Below are positions 18,916-27,740 of a stretch of 64,000 nucleotides of DNA, piece by piece. Each line of letters begins with the position of its first letter. Within the stretch, counting starts at the first letter, position 1. Origin of the DNA: Streptomyces sp. NBC_01306 (GTDB taxonomy: Bacteria > Actinomycetota > Actinomycetes > Streptomycetales > Streptomycetaceae); the NCBI RefSeq assembly GCF_026340465.1, contig NZ_JAPEPC010000003.1, positions 1 through 64,000 on the forward strand, in the 5' to 3' direction. The position numbers were made by a program, and so were the translations under genes. The notes below the pieces were generated by a model that made no database searches, was not told the DNA's origin, and worked only from the letters and a program-made list of their open reading frames with translations.

Positions 18916-20376
18916 TCAGGCCAGTCCGTCTTCTCGCAGGGTGAGCCAGAGCCGGCTGGCGACATCGGGATCGTCCAGGTCGGCGTCCAGCAGCGTGGCG
19001 GCCCTGCCGATGCGGTGGCGCAGCGTATTGCGGTGCACTCCGAGGTCGGCTGCCGCGCGTTCCCACTGTCCGCGGTGGCGCAGATAGGCGGCCACAGTCC
19101 CCACAAGGTCGGCGTGGCGGTAAGCGAGCAGGGGCTCCAGGGTGGGCGCGGCGGCGACGCCTTGGCCGGCCAGGTCGCGGAGCGTTCCGGCGGGAACGCC
19201 CGCCAGCGTGCGGTTGAGGGCCGGCAGTTGCCGGTGCAGCTCGGCCACGTCGGTCTCGGTGCCCAGCACCGCTCGCACGCGGCCGGCCAGCAGTGGCCGT
19301 GCGGCGGCCGCGACGGCTGGGGCGTCGCACGGCTCGATAAGGATCAAGATGCGGTCCGCTTCCACAACGGCCGGGAAGTGCCGCCTCTCCCTGGCCACAG
19401 ACATCTCCAGGGAGTCGAGGACCTCCTCGCCGCCCGGGCCGGTGTCGATGGCCAGCACGAGAGGCCGCATACGTGGAACGATCGCCGGCAGAGCCAGTTC
19501 CGCTGCCAGGGCCCGGGCCGCGTCGACGAATCCCGCCATCAGGAGCCGGCCCACGCAAGCGCGGGTCGCCCGGGTGCCCGCCACGAGGCGTCGGTGCTGC
19601 TCGCTCTGCAGGGCGAGCAGGGCGCAGGCGGTCAGCGTCAGCTGCCTGTCGGGGCCGTTCATGGGCCTTGGACAGCCGACGGCGACGAAGCCGGTGAGCC
19701 GACCCCGGCTCGTCAGGGGCTGGAGCAGTACGTCATCGGTCCCGAGCGGAAACGTGGCCGAGGAGTGCGGACCGGCGACACGGAGCCGGGCCACCTCTGC
19801 GCTGGTCTTGCGGGCGCTGGCCCGGCGCCCCCGTGGCCAGACCTCCACCACCTCTCCCTGCGCGCTCAGTTGGGCAGCCCATCCTGCTACTGCGCCGGCC
19901 AGCGTGCGGACGACGGTCGGCACCGGGTTGGGCCCGGCCGCCGCCCGCACGAGCTCACGGTGCGAGACCAGCGCTGAGGCCAGCTGCTCCTGACCGGCGG
20001 CCGCGACCAGGGACCAGTAGGTGCGGGCAACGACCAGGAAGGGGGTGGGTCCCGGCACGACCAGCAAAGGCAGGCCGACTGCCTCGCAGGCCTCGGTCAG
20101 CGCCTCGGGCACGCGCTGGTGGGAGGGCCCGAGGCCGATGGCGAGAGCGGCAACGCCCCGGCTCGCGAGCCGGGTTGTGTAGGCGCGTGCCTGGGCGGTG
20201 CGGCCGGACAAGCACATCCCGGTTGTCAGGAGGAGTTCGCCCCCCGAGAGATAGGGTGTCGGGTCGGCGAGTTCGCTGACATGCACTGCGGTGACCTCGC
20301 GCGGCGGCGGGACCGCCGGGCGGACCGGGGCGAGATCCGTTCCGAGCGTGCGGACGAGTGCGGCAAGCGTGGGCAT
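18916..20376 (-). CDS. PucR-family transcriptional regulator
   Basis: A 486-residue PucR/CdaR-type protein. The N-terminal PucR sensor domain contains SELADPTPYLSGGELLLTTG and GVAALAIGLGPSHQRVPEAL. The middle is a GGDEF-like region typical of the family. The C-terminal HTH_30 reads RGQWERAAADLGVHRNTLRH. ATG 20376 has AGAAGGAC upstream. These proteins usually activate adjacent catabolic genes in response to the substrate. Its place just upstream of, and in line with, the CoA-transferase/gcdH operon makes it the probable activator of glutarate use. Confidence 0.88.
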   Translation of the reverse strand: MPTLAALVRTLGTDLAPVRPAVPPPREVTAVHVSELADPTPYLSGGELLLTTGMCLSGRTAQARAYTTRLASRGVAALAIGLGPSHQRVPEALTEACEAVGLPLLVVPGPTPFLVVARTYWSLVAAAGQEQLASALVSHRELVRAAAGPNPVPTVVRTLAGAVAGWAAQLSAQGEVVEVWPRGRRASARKTSAEVARLRVAGPHSSATFPLGTDDVLLQPLTSRGRLTGFVAVGCPRPMNGPDRQLTLTACALLALQSEQHRRLVAGTRATRACVGRLLMAGFVDAARALAAELALPAIVPRMRPLVLAIDTGPGGEEVLDSLEMSVARERRHFPAVVEADRILILIEPCDAPAVAAAARPLLAGRVRAVLGTETDVAELHRQLPALNRTLAGVPAGTLRDLAGQGVAAAPTLEPLLAYRHADLVGTVAAYLRHRGQWERAAADLGVHRNTLRHRIGRAATLLDADLDDPDVASRLWLTLREDGLA

Positions 20377-20455
20377 GGGTCCTTCTTCTGCGGCCGGTGC
20401 GGTGCAGCGCTGTTCCTGCCACTGTTCACGACAGCCCTTTCCCCGTGAAGCGTAG

Positions 20456-20668
20456 GTGCCGCCCCCGGACCGCTACAGGCCGGGTCGCCACGTGGTCCGC
20501 GCGCCGGCACCCGGCCCCGTCACCTTCCACGCCAACATCATCTGTGGCATGGCCCCCGACGTGACGGGGAACTCCGTGACCGTGCAGCCGGGTCAGGTGG
20601 GCGAGTCGTCCGGGCACTGCGCCTTCTACAGCACCGGTATCGGCGGCATCAGCTGGACCGTGGGGTAG
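20456..20668 (+). pseudogene. Possible C-terminal remnant of an unknown gene
   Basis: In the 450-base gap before the methyltransferase gene, the stretch VTFHANIICGMAPDVTGNSV followed by ESSGHCAFYSTGIGGISWTV looks protein-like. It has two Cys and low codon noise and ends at a proper stop, but it has no convincing start or ribosome binding site. It may be the tail of a secreted protein whose front is lost. The family is not recognised. Confidence 0.3.
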
Positions 20669-20829
20669 GGGGTAGGGGGCAGGAGCAGGGCCCCACGGAG
20701 GAAGCCACCCCGCGTGGCCGAAGACCGGGCGAGGCAACACGTGGGCCTGAAGGCCGCGCAGGTCCCGTACTGCCATGTGGCATCCTGCGTTCTGCCCCGT
20801 CGGCCCAACAGCGTTCGCAGGGTGACTCG

Positions 20830-21675
20830 TTACTTCGGCCGGTCGGCGGTGACCAGCCAGGCGGTGCTGCGCAGTCGCAGCGCACCGGCCTCCTCGTGGC
20901 GGCGCAGAGTGTCCGTGAGCGTCTGACGGGCGCGCTCCTGGACCTCTGGCGCGACCTGGCTGATCAGATGATGTCCGGGGCCGGAACCGAGCAGGAAGGC
21001 GGCCGCGTCGTCGGCGTTCTGCCCCCATGTCCCGAACGCCTCCGTGTGCGCTGCGCCGATGTGCTCGAAACCGGCGGCGGCCATCACTTCGCAGGTACGG
21101 TCCGGGTCCGCCAGGGAGAACATTCCCGGGCTTCCCTGCGCACCGAACTCCCCCACGGGCAGCAGGTGGCGCAGTGCCGCGATGGCCTGGAGCCATTCAT
21201 TGCCGTCGGCCGCTGTGGCGCAGACGAACGCCAAGCGGCCACCGGGGCGCAGAGCGCGTCCGATGTTGGCGAAGGCGGCGACGGGATCAGCGAAGAACAT
21301 CACCCCGAAGCGGCTGATCGCGACGTCGAATGCGCCTGGTGCGAGGGCGTGGACCTGGGCGTCCCCTTCCTCGAAGGTCACATTGCCGAGGCCTTCGTGT
21401 TGTGCGGCCTCGCGTGCTCGCGCCAGCATCGGCGCCGACAGGTCCAGCCCCAGGGCCTGGCCGCTCCGAGCTCGGCGTGCGGCCAGTCTGGTGGTACTTC
21501 CGGCTCCGCAGCCGATGTCCAGGACGTGGTCGCCCTCCTCGATCGCGGCGGCGGTGAGCAGGGGGTCGTTGAAACCTCCGTTCACGGCGTCCCAGCGATC
21601 CTGGTTCTGGGCCCAGTGAGTGCCCTCGTAACCGTTCCACGCCTTCGACTGACCGGTGTTGGCGATGTTCTGCAT
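20830..21675 (-). CDS. Class I SAM-dependent methyltransferase
   Basis: A 281-residue methyltransferase of the UbiE/Methyltransf_11-25 type. Motif I is VLDIGCGAGSTTRLAARRA at about residue 52. The acidic residue binding the ribose is in LGLDLSAPMLARAREAA, motif II/post-I is TFEEGDAQVHAL, and FDVAISRFGVMFFADP is motif IV. ATG 21675 has a consensus AGGAGGT. The substrate is not predictable. The gene is divergent from a TetR regulator, with two palindromes between them, so it is probably controlled by that repressor. Confidence 0.86.
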   Translation of the reverse strand: MQNIANTGQSKAWNGYEGTHWAQNQDRWDAVNGGFNDPLLTAAAIEEGDHVLDIGCGAGSTTRLAARRARSGQALGLDLSAPMLARAREAAQHEGLGNVTFEEGDAQVHALAPGAFDVAISRFGVMFFADPVAAFANIGRALRPGGRLAFVCATAADGNEWLQAIAALRHLLPVGEFGAQGSPGMFSLADPDRTCEVMAAAGFEHIGAAHTEAFGTWGQNADDAAAFLLGSGPGHHLISQVAPEVQERARQTLTDTLRRHEEAGALRLRSTAWLVTADRPK

Positions 21676-21715
21676 TCGGGACCTCCTGCTGGATGATGCG
21701 CTTGCAGAGACTAGA

Positions 21716-21756
21716 ATGGGCATGCGCCCAAACAGTATGGGCGTGCGCCCATACTG
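21716..21756. promoter_or_regulatory. Two palindromic operators, TetR type
   Basis: The site at 21733-21756 has 11-base perfect arms (CAGTATGGGCG and its complement) around a TG centre. The site at 21716-21730 repeats the core as ATGGGCATGCGCCCA. Both share ATGGGC-R-TGCGCCCA and together cover the region between the methyltransferase and TetR starts, where both promoters must lie. Confidence 0.75.
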
Positions 21757-21816
21757 GCAATCCCCTTGTGCGCCGGGGTGCGCCGCATGACGTCATCCCG
21801 TACCAGGAGAGGCCCT

Positions 21817-22416
21817 ATGTCACCGCGTGGAGTGGCGATCCCCGACCTTCGTGAGCGGCTCTTCGACGCTGCGGAGCGGGTCCTGGCCCGCGAGGGCCCG
21901 GCGGCCCTGACCAGCCGGGCGATCACTGGCGAGGCGGGCTGCGCCAAGGGGCTGTTGCACGCTCACTTCGACGGGCTCGACGAGTTCGTCGCCGAACTGT
22001 GCCTGAGCCGGTTCGCGCGCACTGCACAAGAAGCCGGGGAACTCCCGGAGCGAGCAGGGCATGCCACTGTGTCCGACAACCTCACCGCGGCCGCGCTCGC
22101 ACTTCTGACCTCCCTGGATCCCGCGGTCATCGGGGTCACCATGACCCGTCCCGCCACGTTCCTCCGGGTTCGCCAGGCGCTGGCGGGCGGCGCGCCGGGA
22201 TTCACGGCGATCCAGGATGCGATCAACGCCTACCTGGAGGCCGAACAGCGGCTCGGCCGCATCGCGGACAGCACCGACACCACCTCGGTCGCGCTTGCCC
22301 TCGTCGGTACCGTCCACCACCTCCTGATGACCAGCTGGTCCGGCACGCTGGACCCCCAGGACCAGGCAAAGCGGCTGGTCGCCCTGCTCGTTGACGCGGA
22401 CCCCAGCGGCAGTTGA
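21817..22416 (+). CDS. TetR-family regulator
   Basis: A 199-residue protein with a TetR HTH: LRERLFDAAERVLAREGPAA followed by LTSRAITGEAGCAKGLLHAH, where AKGLLHAHF stands in the recognition helix. The remaining helices form a ligand pocket of usual length. ATG 21817 has AGGAGAGG 5 bases upstream. The upstream tandem palindromes are its likely operators, giving autoregulation and repression of the divergent methyltransferase. Confidence 0.87.
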   Translation: MSPRGVAIPDLRERLFDAAERVLAREGPAALTSRAITGEAGCAKGLLHAHFDGLDEFVAELCLSRFARTAQEAGELPERAGHATVSDNLTAAALALLTSLDPAVIGVTMTRPATFLRVRQALAGGAPGFTAIQDAINAYLEAEQRLGRIADSTDTTSVALALVGTVHHLLMTSWSGTLDPQDQAKRLVALLVDADPSGS

Positions 22417-22623
22417 CCGACGGCCTGCGATGGCCTGGGGAGCCGATCAGCACGCGCAACGGGGCGACGTCGGGCAACCGGTGGTGAGAGTTCCGCCGCC
22501 GGACCGGGACCCTGCGCTCCCACCGGCCTGGCGAGAAGCTCTACGCCACCTTGAGGGCGGTCCCCCCCGACCTGACGGCGGACCGACGGGTCTGGGTGCC
22601 CGGCGGACGTCAGTCCCGCTGTG

Positions 22624-22643
22624 TCCCCCCCCGGCCGGGGGGG
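22624..22643. terminator. C8-GGCC-G8 palindrome between convergent genes
   Basis: Eight C residues (22624-22631), GGCC, then eight G residues (22636-22643) form a perfect 20-base palindrome. It lies just after the end of the minus-strand GntR gene, between two convergent genes, so it can act as a bidirectional terminator. The rest of the gap (22417-22650) shows no recognisable gene. Confidence 0.55.
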
Positions 22644-22650
22644 GCTGTCG

Positions 22651-23430
22651 TCAGGTCCGCAGTCCGGGATGGACACGGGGGCGGGCGGGCGCCGTCCCGC
22701 CGTGCGGCTCGGCGAAGAGTTCCGGGCGGTTCGCCTGGATCGTCCCGGTGTCCTCGAAGACCCCCTGGAGATGTCCGCGCAACGCCTTCTCTGCGCTCCC
22801 GGCGTCACGCTGCTCCAGTGCGTCAACCACCGCTGTGTGTTCGGCGATGAGGTTCTCGATGCGGTGGGGGAGGGGGAGGCTGAGGCGCCTGGCCCGGTCG
22901 AGGTGGGCCTTGGCGGTGGTGACCGTGCGCCACAGCGTGCGGTATCCGCTGGCTTCCATCAGGCGGCGGTGGAACGCCTCGTCCTGTTCGAAGAACGCGT
23001 CCGGGTCCGCGGTCGTGAGCGCTGCGCGCTGGGCGTCGAGGATGGCGCGCAGCGCCGCGATGTCCTCGGCGTCGGCGCGCCCCACCGCCTCGCGCAGCGC
23101 GGCCAGTTCGAGCGCCTCGCGCATGAACTGGGCCTCCAGTACGGCGTCGACGCTGATGCGGGAGACGAACGTACCGAGTTTCGGGAAGACGTCGACCAGC
23201 GATTCCTCGCCGAGCAGGATCAGGGCCTCGCGCACCGGGGTGCGGCTGACGTCGAGCTCGGCCGCGAGCTCGTTCTCGGAGAGCGGGGTGCCCGGCAGCA
23301 GCTCCAGGGAAGTGATCCGGGACCGCAGGAGTGCGTGCACGCGGACGCGGACCGACTCCTTCGCCGGCGCGGCCGGTGCGGCGGGAGTGCGGCGCGGGGT
23401 GGATCTTGTGGATCGCTGCGGGGCTGCCAT
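22651..23430 (-). CDS. GntR-family (FadR/FCD) regulator of the sugar-acid locus
   Basis: A 259-residue FadR-type regulator. The winged HTH reads RVHALLRSRITSLELLPGTP, then LSENELAAELDVSRTPVREA. The C-terminal FCD domain has the expected acidic and His residues (FEQDEAFHRRLMEASG, LIAEHTAVVDALE), which normally bind a metal and a carboxylic acid. A perfect 25-base operator lies between it and the divergent MFS gene. It most likely represses the sugar-acid genes until a uronate or aldonate binds. Confidence 0.9.
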   Translation of the reverse strand: MAAPQRSTRSTPRRTPAAPAAPAKESVRVRVHALLRSRITSLELLPGTPLSENELAAELDVSRTPVREALILLGEESLVDVFPKLGTFVSRISVDAVLEAQFMREALELAALREAVGRADAEDIAALRAILDAQRAALTTADPDAFFEQDEAFHRRLMEASGYRTLWRTVTTAKAHLDRARRLSLPLPHRIENLIAEHTAVVDALEQRDAGSAEKALRGHLQGVFEDTGTIQANRPELFAEPHGGTAPARPRVHPGLRT

Positions 23431-23463
23431 GACGTCACCTTCTCACTTTCAACTGCGGAGATT

Positions 23464-23488
23464 CTTACATACAAGGCTTGTATGTAAG
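23464..23488. promoter_or_regulatory. Perfect GntR operator
   Basis: The arm CTTACATACAAG (23464-23475), one central G, and the exact complement (23477-23488) make the best dyad in the window. It contains TTGTATGTAA, of the form bound by FadR-subgroup GntR proteins, and lies in the 218 bases between the GntR and MFS starts. Confidence 0.85.
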
Positions 23489-23648
23489 CCATCGAGAGGG
23501 TAGAAAATGTCGTCGGGAGTCCCCGTACCCCCTTCGGTCTCGCGAGCCGCAGCCCACCCCACCCGTACACCCCGTCCCCGCACGAAGGAGCCGCCGTGCC
23601 CGATGTCCACGACGCCTCCGACCGGCCAATGGCGACCGGAGGTCCCCG

Positions 23649-25004
23649 ATGACGACGCACCCCGTCACCGAATCCGAGGCCACACAGGCCTCCCCAGGCA
23701 CGGCCCACCCCACCCGGCCCCGAGGCCGTGGCAAGAACGTCCGTTGGAGCATCGCCCTGCTGTGCTTCGGCGGTCTCGCGGTCAACTACCTCGACCGCTC
23801 CACGCTCAGCGTCGCGCTGCCCACCATGTCGAAGGACCTGCACATAGGACCAGAGACCCAGGGCTTCATCCTCAGCGCCTTCTTCCTCACCTACGCGCTG
23901 TGCCAACTGCCCGCCGGTGCGCTGCTCGACAGGTTCGGCGTCAAGAGGGTCTTTGCCATCGGCGCCATCTGGTGGTCGGTCGCTACCGTCGGTATGGGCC
24001 TGGTGCGTGGCGTCGGCACACTGGTCGGGGCGCGCCTGTTGCTCGGCGCGGGTGAGGCCGCCGGCTACCCGGCCCCCGCCAAAGCGGTCTCGCGCTGGTT
24101 CCCGCGGCACGAGCGGACCCTTGCCAACAGTGTCTGGGACAACGGTGCCCGGGTCGGCACCGCCATCGCGCTGCCGCTCGTCACCCTGCTCGTCTCCGCC
24201 TTCCACTGGCGCGTCGCCTTCATCTCCTGCGGTCTGCTCGGCTTCCTGTGGATCATCGGCTGGTGGCGGCTGTACCACGAGCCTGCCGACCACCCGAAGC
24301 TCACCGGTGAGGAGCGCGCCTACATCGAGGCGGGTGGCGCCCGCGTCGAGGAGACCCCCGCCGAGAGCGCGGCCGCCGCACAGGTGCGCTGGCGCGACCT
24401 GTTCCGGTACCGGACGGTCTGGGGCATGATGCTCGGCTTCTTCTGCCTCAACTACGTCGTCTACTTCTTCATCACCTGGTTCCCCAGCTACCTCGTCGAC
24501 GAGCGCGGTTTCGATCTCCTCAAGCTCGGCTTCTTCGGGACGGTCCCGGGGCTGGTAGCCATCGCCGGCTCGCTGCTCGGCGGCTTCACCGCCGACCGGC
24601 TCCTGCGCAAGGGCTGGTCCACCACCAAGGTCCGCAAGACCTGCCTGGTCTCCGGCACGCTCTGCTCATCCGTGATCGCCCTCGCGGTCGTCGTGCCGAC
24701 CGCGGCCGGCGCCCTCGCGCTGCTCTCGCTCAGCTACGCGTCGCTGACCTTCGCCACCGCGTCCGTCGCCTCGCTGCCCGCCGACGTCGCACCCACCGCC
24801 GGGCACGTCGCTTCCCTCGCCGGCATCCAGAACTTCGCCTCGAACGTGGCGGGCGCTCTCGGCCCGATCGTCACCGGCTACCTGCTGGCGTCGTCCGGCG
24901 GCTCCTACCTCGTGCCGCTGCTCGTCTCCGGTGCTCTCTCGATCGTCGGCGCCCTCACCTACGCGTTCGTGATCAAGAGCGTCGAACCGCTGCAGGCCCG
25001 TTAG
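23649..25004 (+). CDS. MFS transporter, hexuronate/aldonate (ExuT-like, ACS family)
   Basis: A 451-residue anion:cation symporter. Typical segments are GGLAVNYLDRSTLSVALPTM, FILSAFFLTYALCQLPAGAL, and the helix 2-3 loop DRFGVKRVF. GARLLLGAGEAAGYPAPAKA is a hallmark of this family, which imports hexuronates, galactonate and related acids with protons. ATG 23649 has GGAGGT 6 bases upstream. It heads the transcript divergent from GntR and would import the acid processed by the next three enzymes. Confidence 0.88.
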   Translation: MTTHPVTESEATQASPGTAHPTRPRGRGKNVRWSIALLCFGGLAVNYLDRSTLSVALPTMSKDLHIGPETQGFILSAFFLTYALCQLPAGALLDRFGVKRVFAIGAIWWSVATVGMGLVRGVGTLVGARLLLGAGEAAGYPAPAKAVSRWFPRHERTLANSVWDNGARVGTAIALPLVTLLVSAFHWRVAFISCGLLGFLWIIGWWRLYHEPADHPKLTGEERAYIEAGGARVEETPAESAAAAQVRWRDLFRYRTVWGMMLGFFCLNYVVYFFITWFPSYLVDERGFDLLKLGFFGTVPGLVAIAGSLLGGFTADRLLRKGWSTTKVRKTCLVSGTLCSSVIALAVVVPTAAGALALLSLSYASLTFATASVASLPADVAPTAGHVASLAGIQNFASNVAGALGPIVTGYLLASSGGSYLVPLLVSGALSIVGALTYAFVIKSVEPLQAR

Positions 25005-25054
25005 TTCCGGAGTTCCGGCCCGCCCCCACCCCGTACGACAGAAAGGCTCGCCCC

Positions 25055-26113
25055 GTGGACAGGACCACGCACCGCGCCGCCGTGCTGCACGGACCCAAGG
25101 ACCTGCGCATCGAAGACCGGCCGCTGCCCGAGCCCACGGCGGGTGAGGTCCTCGTCGCCGTCCGCGCGGTCGGGCTGCGCGGCTCGGACCTGCACTACTA
25201 CGCTCACGGCGAGAACGGTCCGAACGTGCTGCGGCAACCCACCGTGCCCGGTCACGAACCTGCCGGTGTCGTCGTCGGGCGCGGCGCGGGCGCGGTCGAT
25301 CTGCCGCACGGCACGGCCGTCGCGGTCGAGCCCGCGCACCCCTGCGGACGCTGCGCCCTGTGCCGCGCAGGACGCTACAACCTCTGCCCCCTGGGCACCT
25401 GCTTCGGCTCCCCGCCCACCGACGGCGCGCTCGCCGAGTACGTATGCGTTCCGGGAGACTTCGTGCACCCGCTGCCCGCAACCATGGACATACGGCTCGG
25501 TGCGCTCGTCGAGCCACTCGCCGTGGCCGTGCATGCCGTCCGGCGCAGTGGGCTCCAACCGGGCGCACGGGTCCTGGTCACCGGAGCCGGGCCGATCGGC
25601 GTGCTGGTCGCGCAGGTCGCCGCCGCGTCGGGAGCCGGATCCGTTACGGTGTCCGATGTGGCCGCTGCCCGGCGGGAGTTCGCCGCCCGGCACGGCATGG
25701 CGACCGTGGACGCCGCCGACCTCACCCCCGACCCGGAGCGGGCGCACGCCCTCGCCGACCCGGACGGCTACGACCTCGTCCTGGACTGCTCCGGCGTCGG
25801 ACCCGCCCTGGTGTCAGGGATCCGTGCCCTGCGCCCGGGCGGCACCGCGGTCGTCGTCGGCAACCCGAACCGGCCACTCACCGACCTCCCGCTGGCCTGG
25901 ATGCAGCGCCAGGAGCTGTCCTTGGTCACCTCCTTCCGGTACGCGGCCGGGGACTTCCCGGCCGCTGTCCGGCTCGCCGCGTCCGGCCGGATCCAGCCGG
26001 CCGAACTGGTCACCGCCGTCTTCCCGTTGGAGCGGGCCGCTGAGGCCCTCGATACCGCACTCACCGACCGCACACAGCTCAAAGTCCTGATCGAGCCGGG
26101 CGGCGAGGTCTGA
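25055..26113 (+). CDS. Zinc-type alcohol dehydrogenase, L-gulonate/L-idonate 5-dehydrogenase-like, zinc ligand Cys replaced
   Basis: A 352-residue medium-chain dehydrogenase. The structural zinc loop is intact (CGRCALCRAGRYNLC), GHEP supplies the catalytic His (67) and Glu (68), and the NAD fold reads VLVTGAGPIGVLVAQVAAAS. The first catalytic zinc ligand, normally the Cys of a CGSD motif, is Arg42 here (GLRGSDLHYY; codon CGC at 25178-25180, one base from TGC). In the L-gulonate pathway this class oxidises L-gulonate to D-fructuronate, which suits the next two genes. Whether it is active with Arg at this place is doubtful. The call rests on context and overall sequence. Confidence 0.85.
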   Translation: MDRTTHRAAVLHGPKDLRIEDRPLPEPTAGEVLVAVRAVGLRGSDLHYYAHGENGPNVLRQPTVPGHEPAGVVVGRGAGAVDLPHGTAVAVEPAHPCGRCALCRAGRYNLCPLGTCFGSPPTDGALAEYVCVPGDFVHPLPATMDIRLGALVEPLAVAVHAVRRSGLQPGARVLVTGAGPIGVLVAQVAAASGAGSVTVSDVAAARREFAARHGMATVDAADLTPDPERAHALADPDGYDLVLDCSGVGPALVSGIRALRPGGTAVVVGNPNRPLTDLPLAWMQRQELSLVTSFRYAAGDFPAAVRLAASGRIQPAELVTAVFPLERAAEALDTALTDRTQLKVLIEPGGEV

Positions 26114-26115
26114 CC

Positions 26116-27618
26116 ATGGACATCCGCACCCTGCCCCGCCTCTCCCGAACGTGCCTGCCCGTCCCCGGTCTCACACTGCCGCCGAGCCTGCCCGAGCCCG
26201 GCATCGTCCACCTGGGTCTCGGCAACTTCCACCGCGCCCACCAGGCCGTCTACACCGCCGACGCGCTGCGCCACGCCGACGGGCCCTGGGGTATCACCGG
26301 AGTATCCACGAGCCCCGGCCGCGGGACCCGCCCGGTACTCACCGGCATGGCCGAACAGAGCGGCCTGTACACGGTGTTGACGTTGCGCCGCGACGGCGGC
26401 GTCGCGGCCGAAGTCCCCGGTGTGCACCACCCCGGCCTCGCCGCCGACGGGCAGGGCGCCGATGTCGTCGCCGCGATCGGCAGCACCAGGACCCGCATCG
26501 TCTCCCTCACGGTGACCGAGAAAGGCTACACCTTCGGCCCCGACGGACATCTCGACCTCGACGACCCACTGGTCCGCGCCGACCTGACAGGCACCACCCC
26601 CCGGACCGCGCTCGGCCTCACCGTGCGCGGGTTGCAGCAGCGGCTACGCACGGGCGCCGCACCCGTCACGGTCCTGTGCTGCGACAACCTCATGGACAAC
26701 GGTAGCCAACTCCGCCGCCTGATCAGCGAGTTCATCGCCGCACTGCCCGCCGCCGAACGCGAAGACCTCCAGGCGTACGTCGACACGTCCGTGTCCACAC
26801 CGAGCACCATGGTCGACCGGATCGCGCCCGCCACCACCGACGAGCACCGCGCCCTGGTCGCCCGCGCGTTCGGCGTCCGTGACACCGTGCCGGTGCCGGC
26901 CGAGCCGTACAGACTGTGGGTGATGCAGGACGACTTCCGTGCGGGCCGGCCCGCCTGGGAGGCCACGGGCGCCGTCTTCACCGATGACGTGGCCCCGTAC
27001 GAACTGATGAAGCTGCGCCTGCTCAACGGCGCGCACTCGCTCCTCGCCTACCTGGGCCTGTTGCGCGGCCATCGCTCCATCGATCAGGCCGTCACCGACG
27101 ACCTGATCGGCACCGCAGTCGAGGCGGCCATGCGGGACGAGATCCTGCCGACCGTCACCGAACCGCAGGGCATGCCGGGCAAGGCGTATATCGCCGAACT
27201 CCTCGAACGCTTCGCCAACCCGGCCCTCGGCCACCGCACCGCCCAGGTCGCCTCCGACGGCTCACTGAAGATCCCGGTGCGCTGGGCGGGTGTCATCGAG
27301 GAGTCGCTGGCCGCCGGGCGTGTGCCGCGCGTGCTCGCCCTCGGCGTTGCCGCGTACGTGCGCATCGTCACCGGCTGCGCCGACGCCTACGACGAGCAGG
27401 TGCTCGGCACGGTCCACGACGCAGCACGGGTGCGCCTGGCCGAACTGACCCGGCGCGCTCCTGAACCCGGCGAGGCGGCGAGACTGATCCTCGCCGAGGG
27501 CGGACTGCTGCCCCAACAGGCAGCTCGGGACGGTGCGTTCGCGAGCGCCGTGACGGAGACTGCGCGGACACTGCACACACATGGAGTCGAAGCCGCCCTG
27601 CGCTGGGCCCGCACCTGA
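26116..27618 (+). CDS. uxuB: Mannitol-dehydrogenase-family oxidoreductase (D-mannonate/fructuronate reductase)
   Basis: A 500-residue polyol dehydrogenase. The NAD motif is IVHLGLGNFHRAHQAVYTAD near the N-terminus. CCDNLMDNG and the catalytic helix KLRLLNGAHSLLAYLGLLRG, with the conserved Lys and N-x-x-H, mark the fructuronate reductase/mannonate oxidoreductase branch. It interconverts D-fructuronate and D-mannonate with NAD(H). It starts 3 bases after the preceding dehydrogenase, so the two are co-translated. With the next gene it supplies mannonate for dehydration. Confidence 0.9.
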   Translation: MDIRTLPRLSRTCLPVPGLTLPPSLPEPGIVHLGLGNFHRAHQAVYTADALRHADGPWGITGVSTSPGRGTRPVLTGMAEQSGLYTVLTLRRDGGVAAEVPGVHHPGLAADGQGADVVAAIGSTRTRIVSLTVTEKGYTFGPDGHLDLDDPLVRADLTGTTPRTALGLTVRGLQQRLRTGAAPVTVLCCDNLMDNGSQLRRLISEFIAALPAAEREDLQAYVDTSVSTPSTMVDRIAPATTDEHRALVARAFGVRDTVPVPAEPYRLWVMQDDFRAGRPAWEATGAVFTDDVAPYELMKLRLLNGAHSLLAYLGLLRGHRSIDQAVTDDLIGTAVEAAMRDEILPTVTEPQGMPGKAYIAELLERFANPALGHRTAQVASDGSLKIPVRWAGVIEESLAAGRVPRVLALGVAAYVRIVTGCADAYDEQVLGTVHDAARVRLAELTRRAPEPGEAARLILAEGGLLPQQAARDGAFASAVTETARTLHTHGVEAALRWART

Positions 27619-27679
27619 AGCCGGTGCCGACCGCCGCCCCGTGCGGCGGCCGGCATCACCCGCACTTTCACCCCGCCCC

Positions 27680-27716
27680 ACGAAGCGACCTTCCCTCCCT
27701 ACGAAGCGACCTTCCC
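27680..27716 (+). repeat. 16-base direct repeat before manD
   Basis: ACGAAGCGACCTTCCC occurs at 27680-27695 and again at 27701-27716, a 21-base period (two helical turns). A further ACGA starts 21 bases later at 27722. It lies in the 122 bases between the oxidoreductase stop and the manD start. It could be a binding site for an internal promoter or a slippage duplication. Confidence 0.5.
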
Positions 27717-27740
27717 GTCCAACGAGAAGAACGGCACCCC

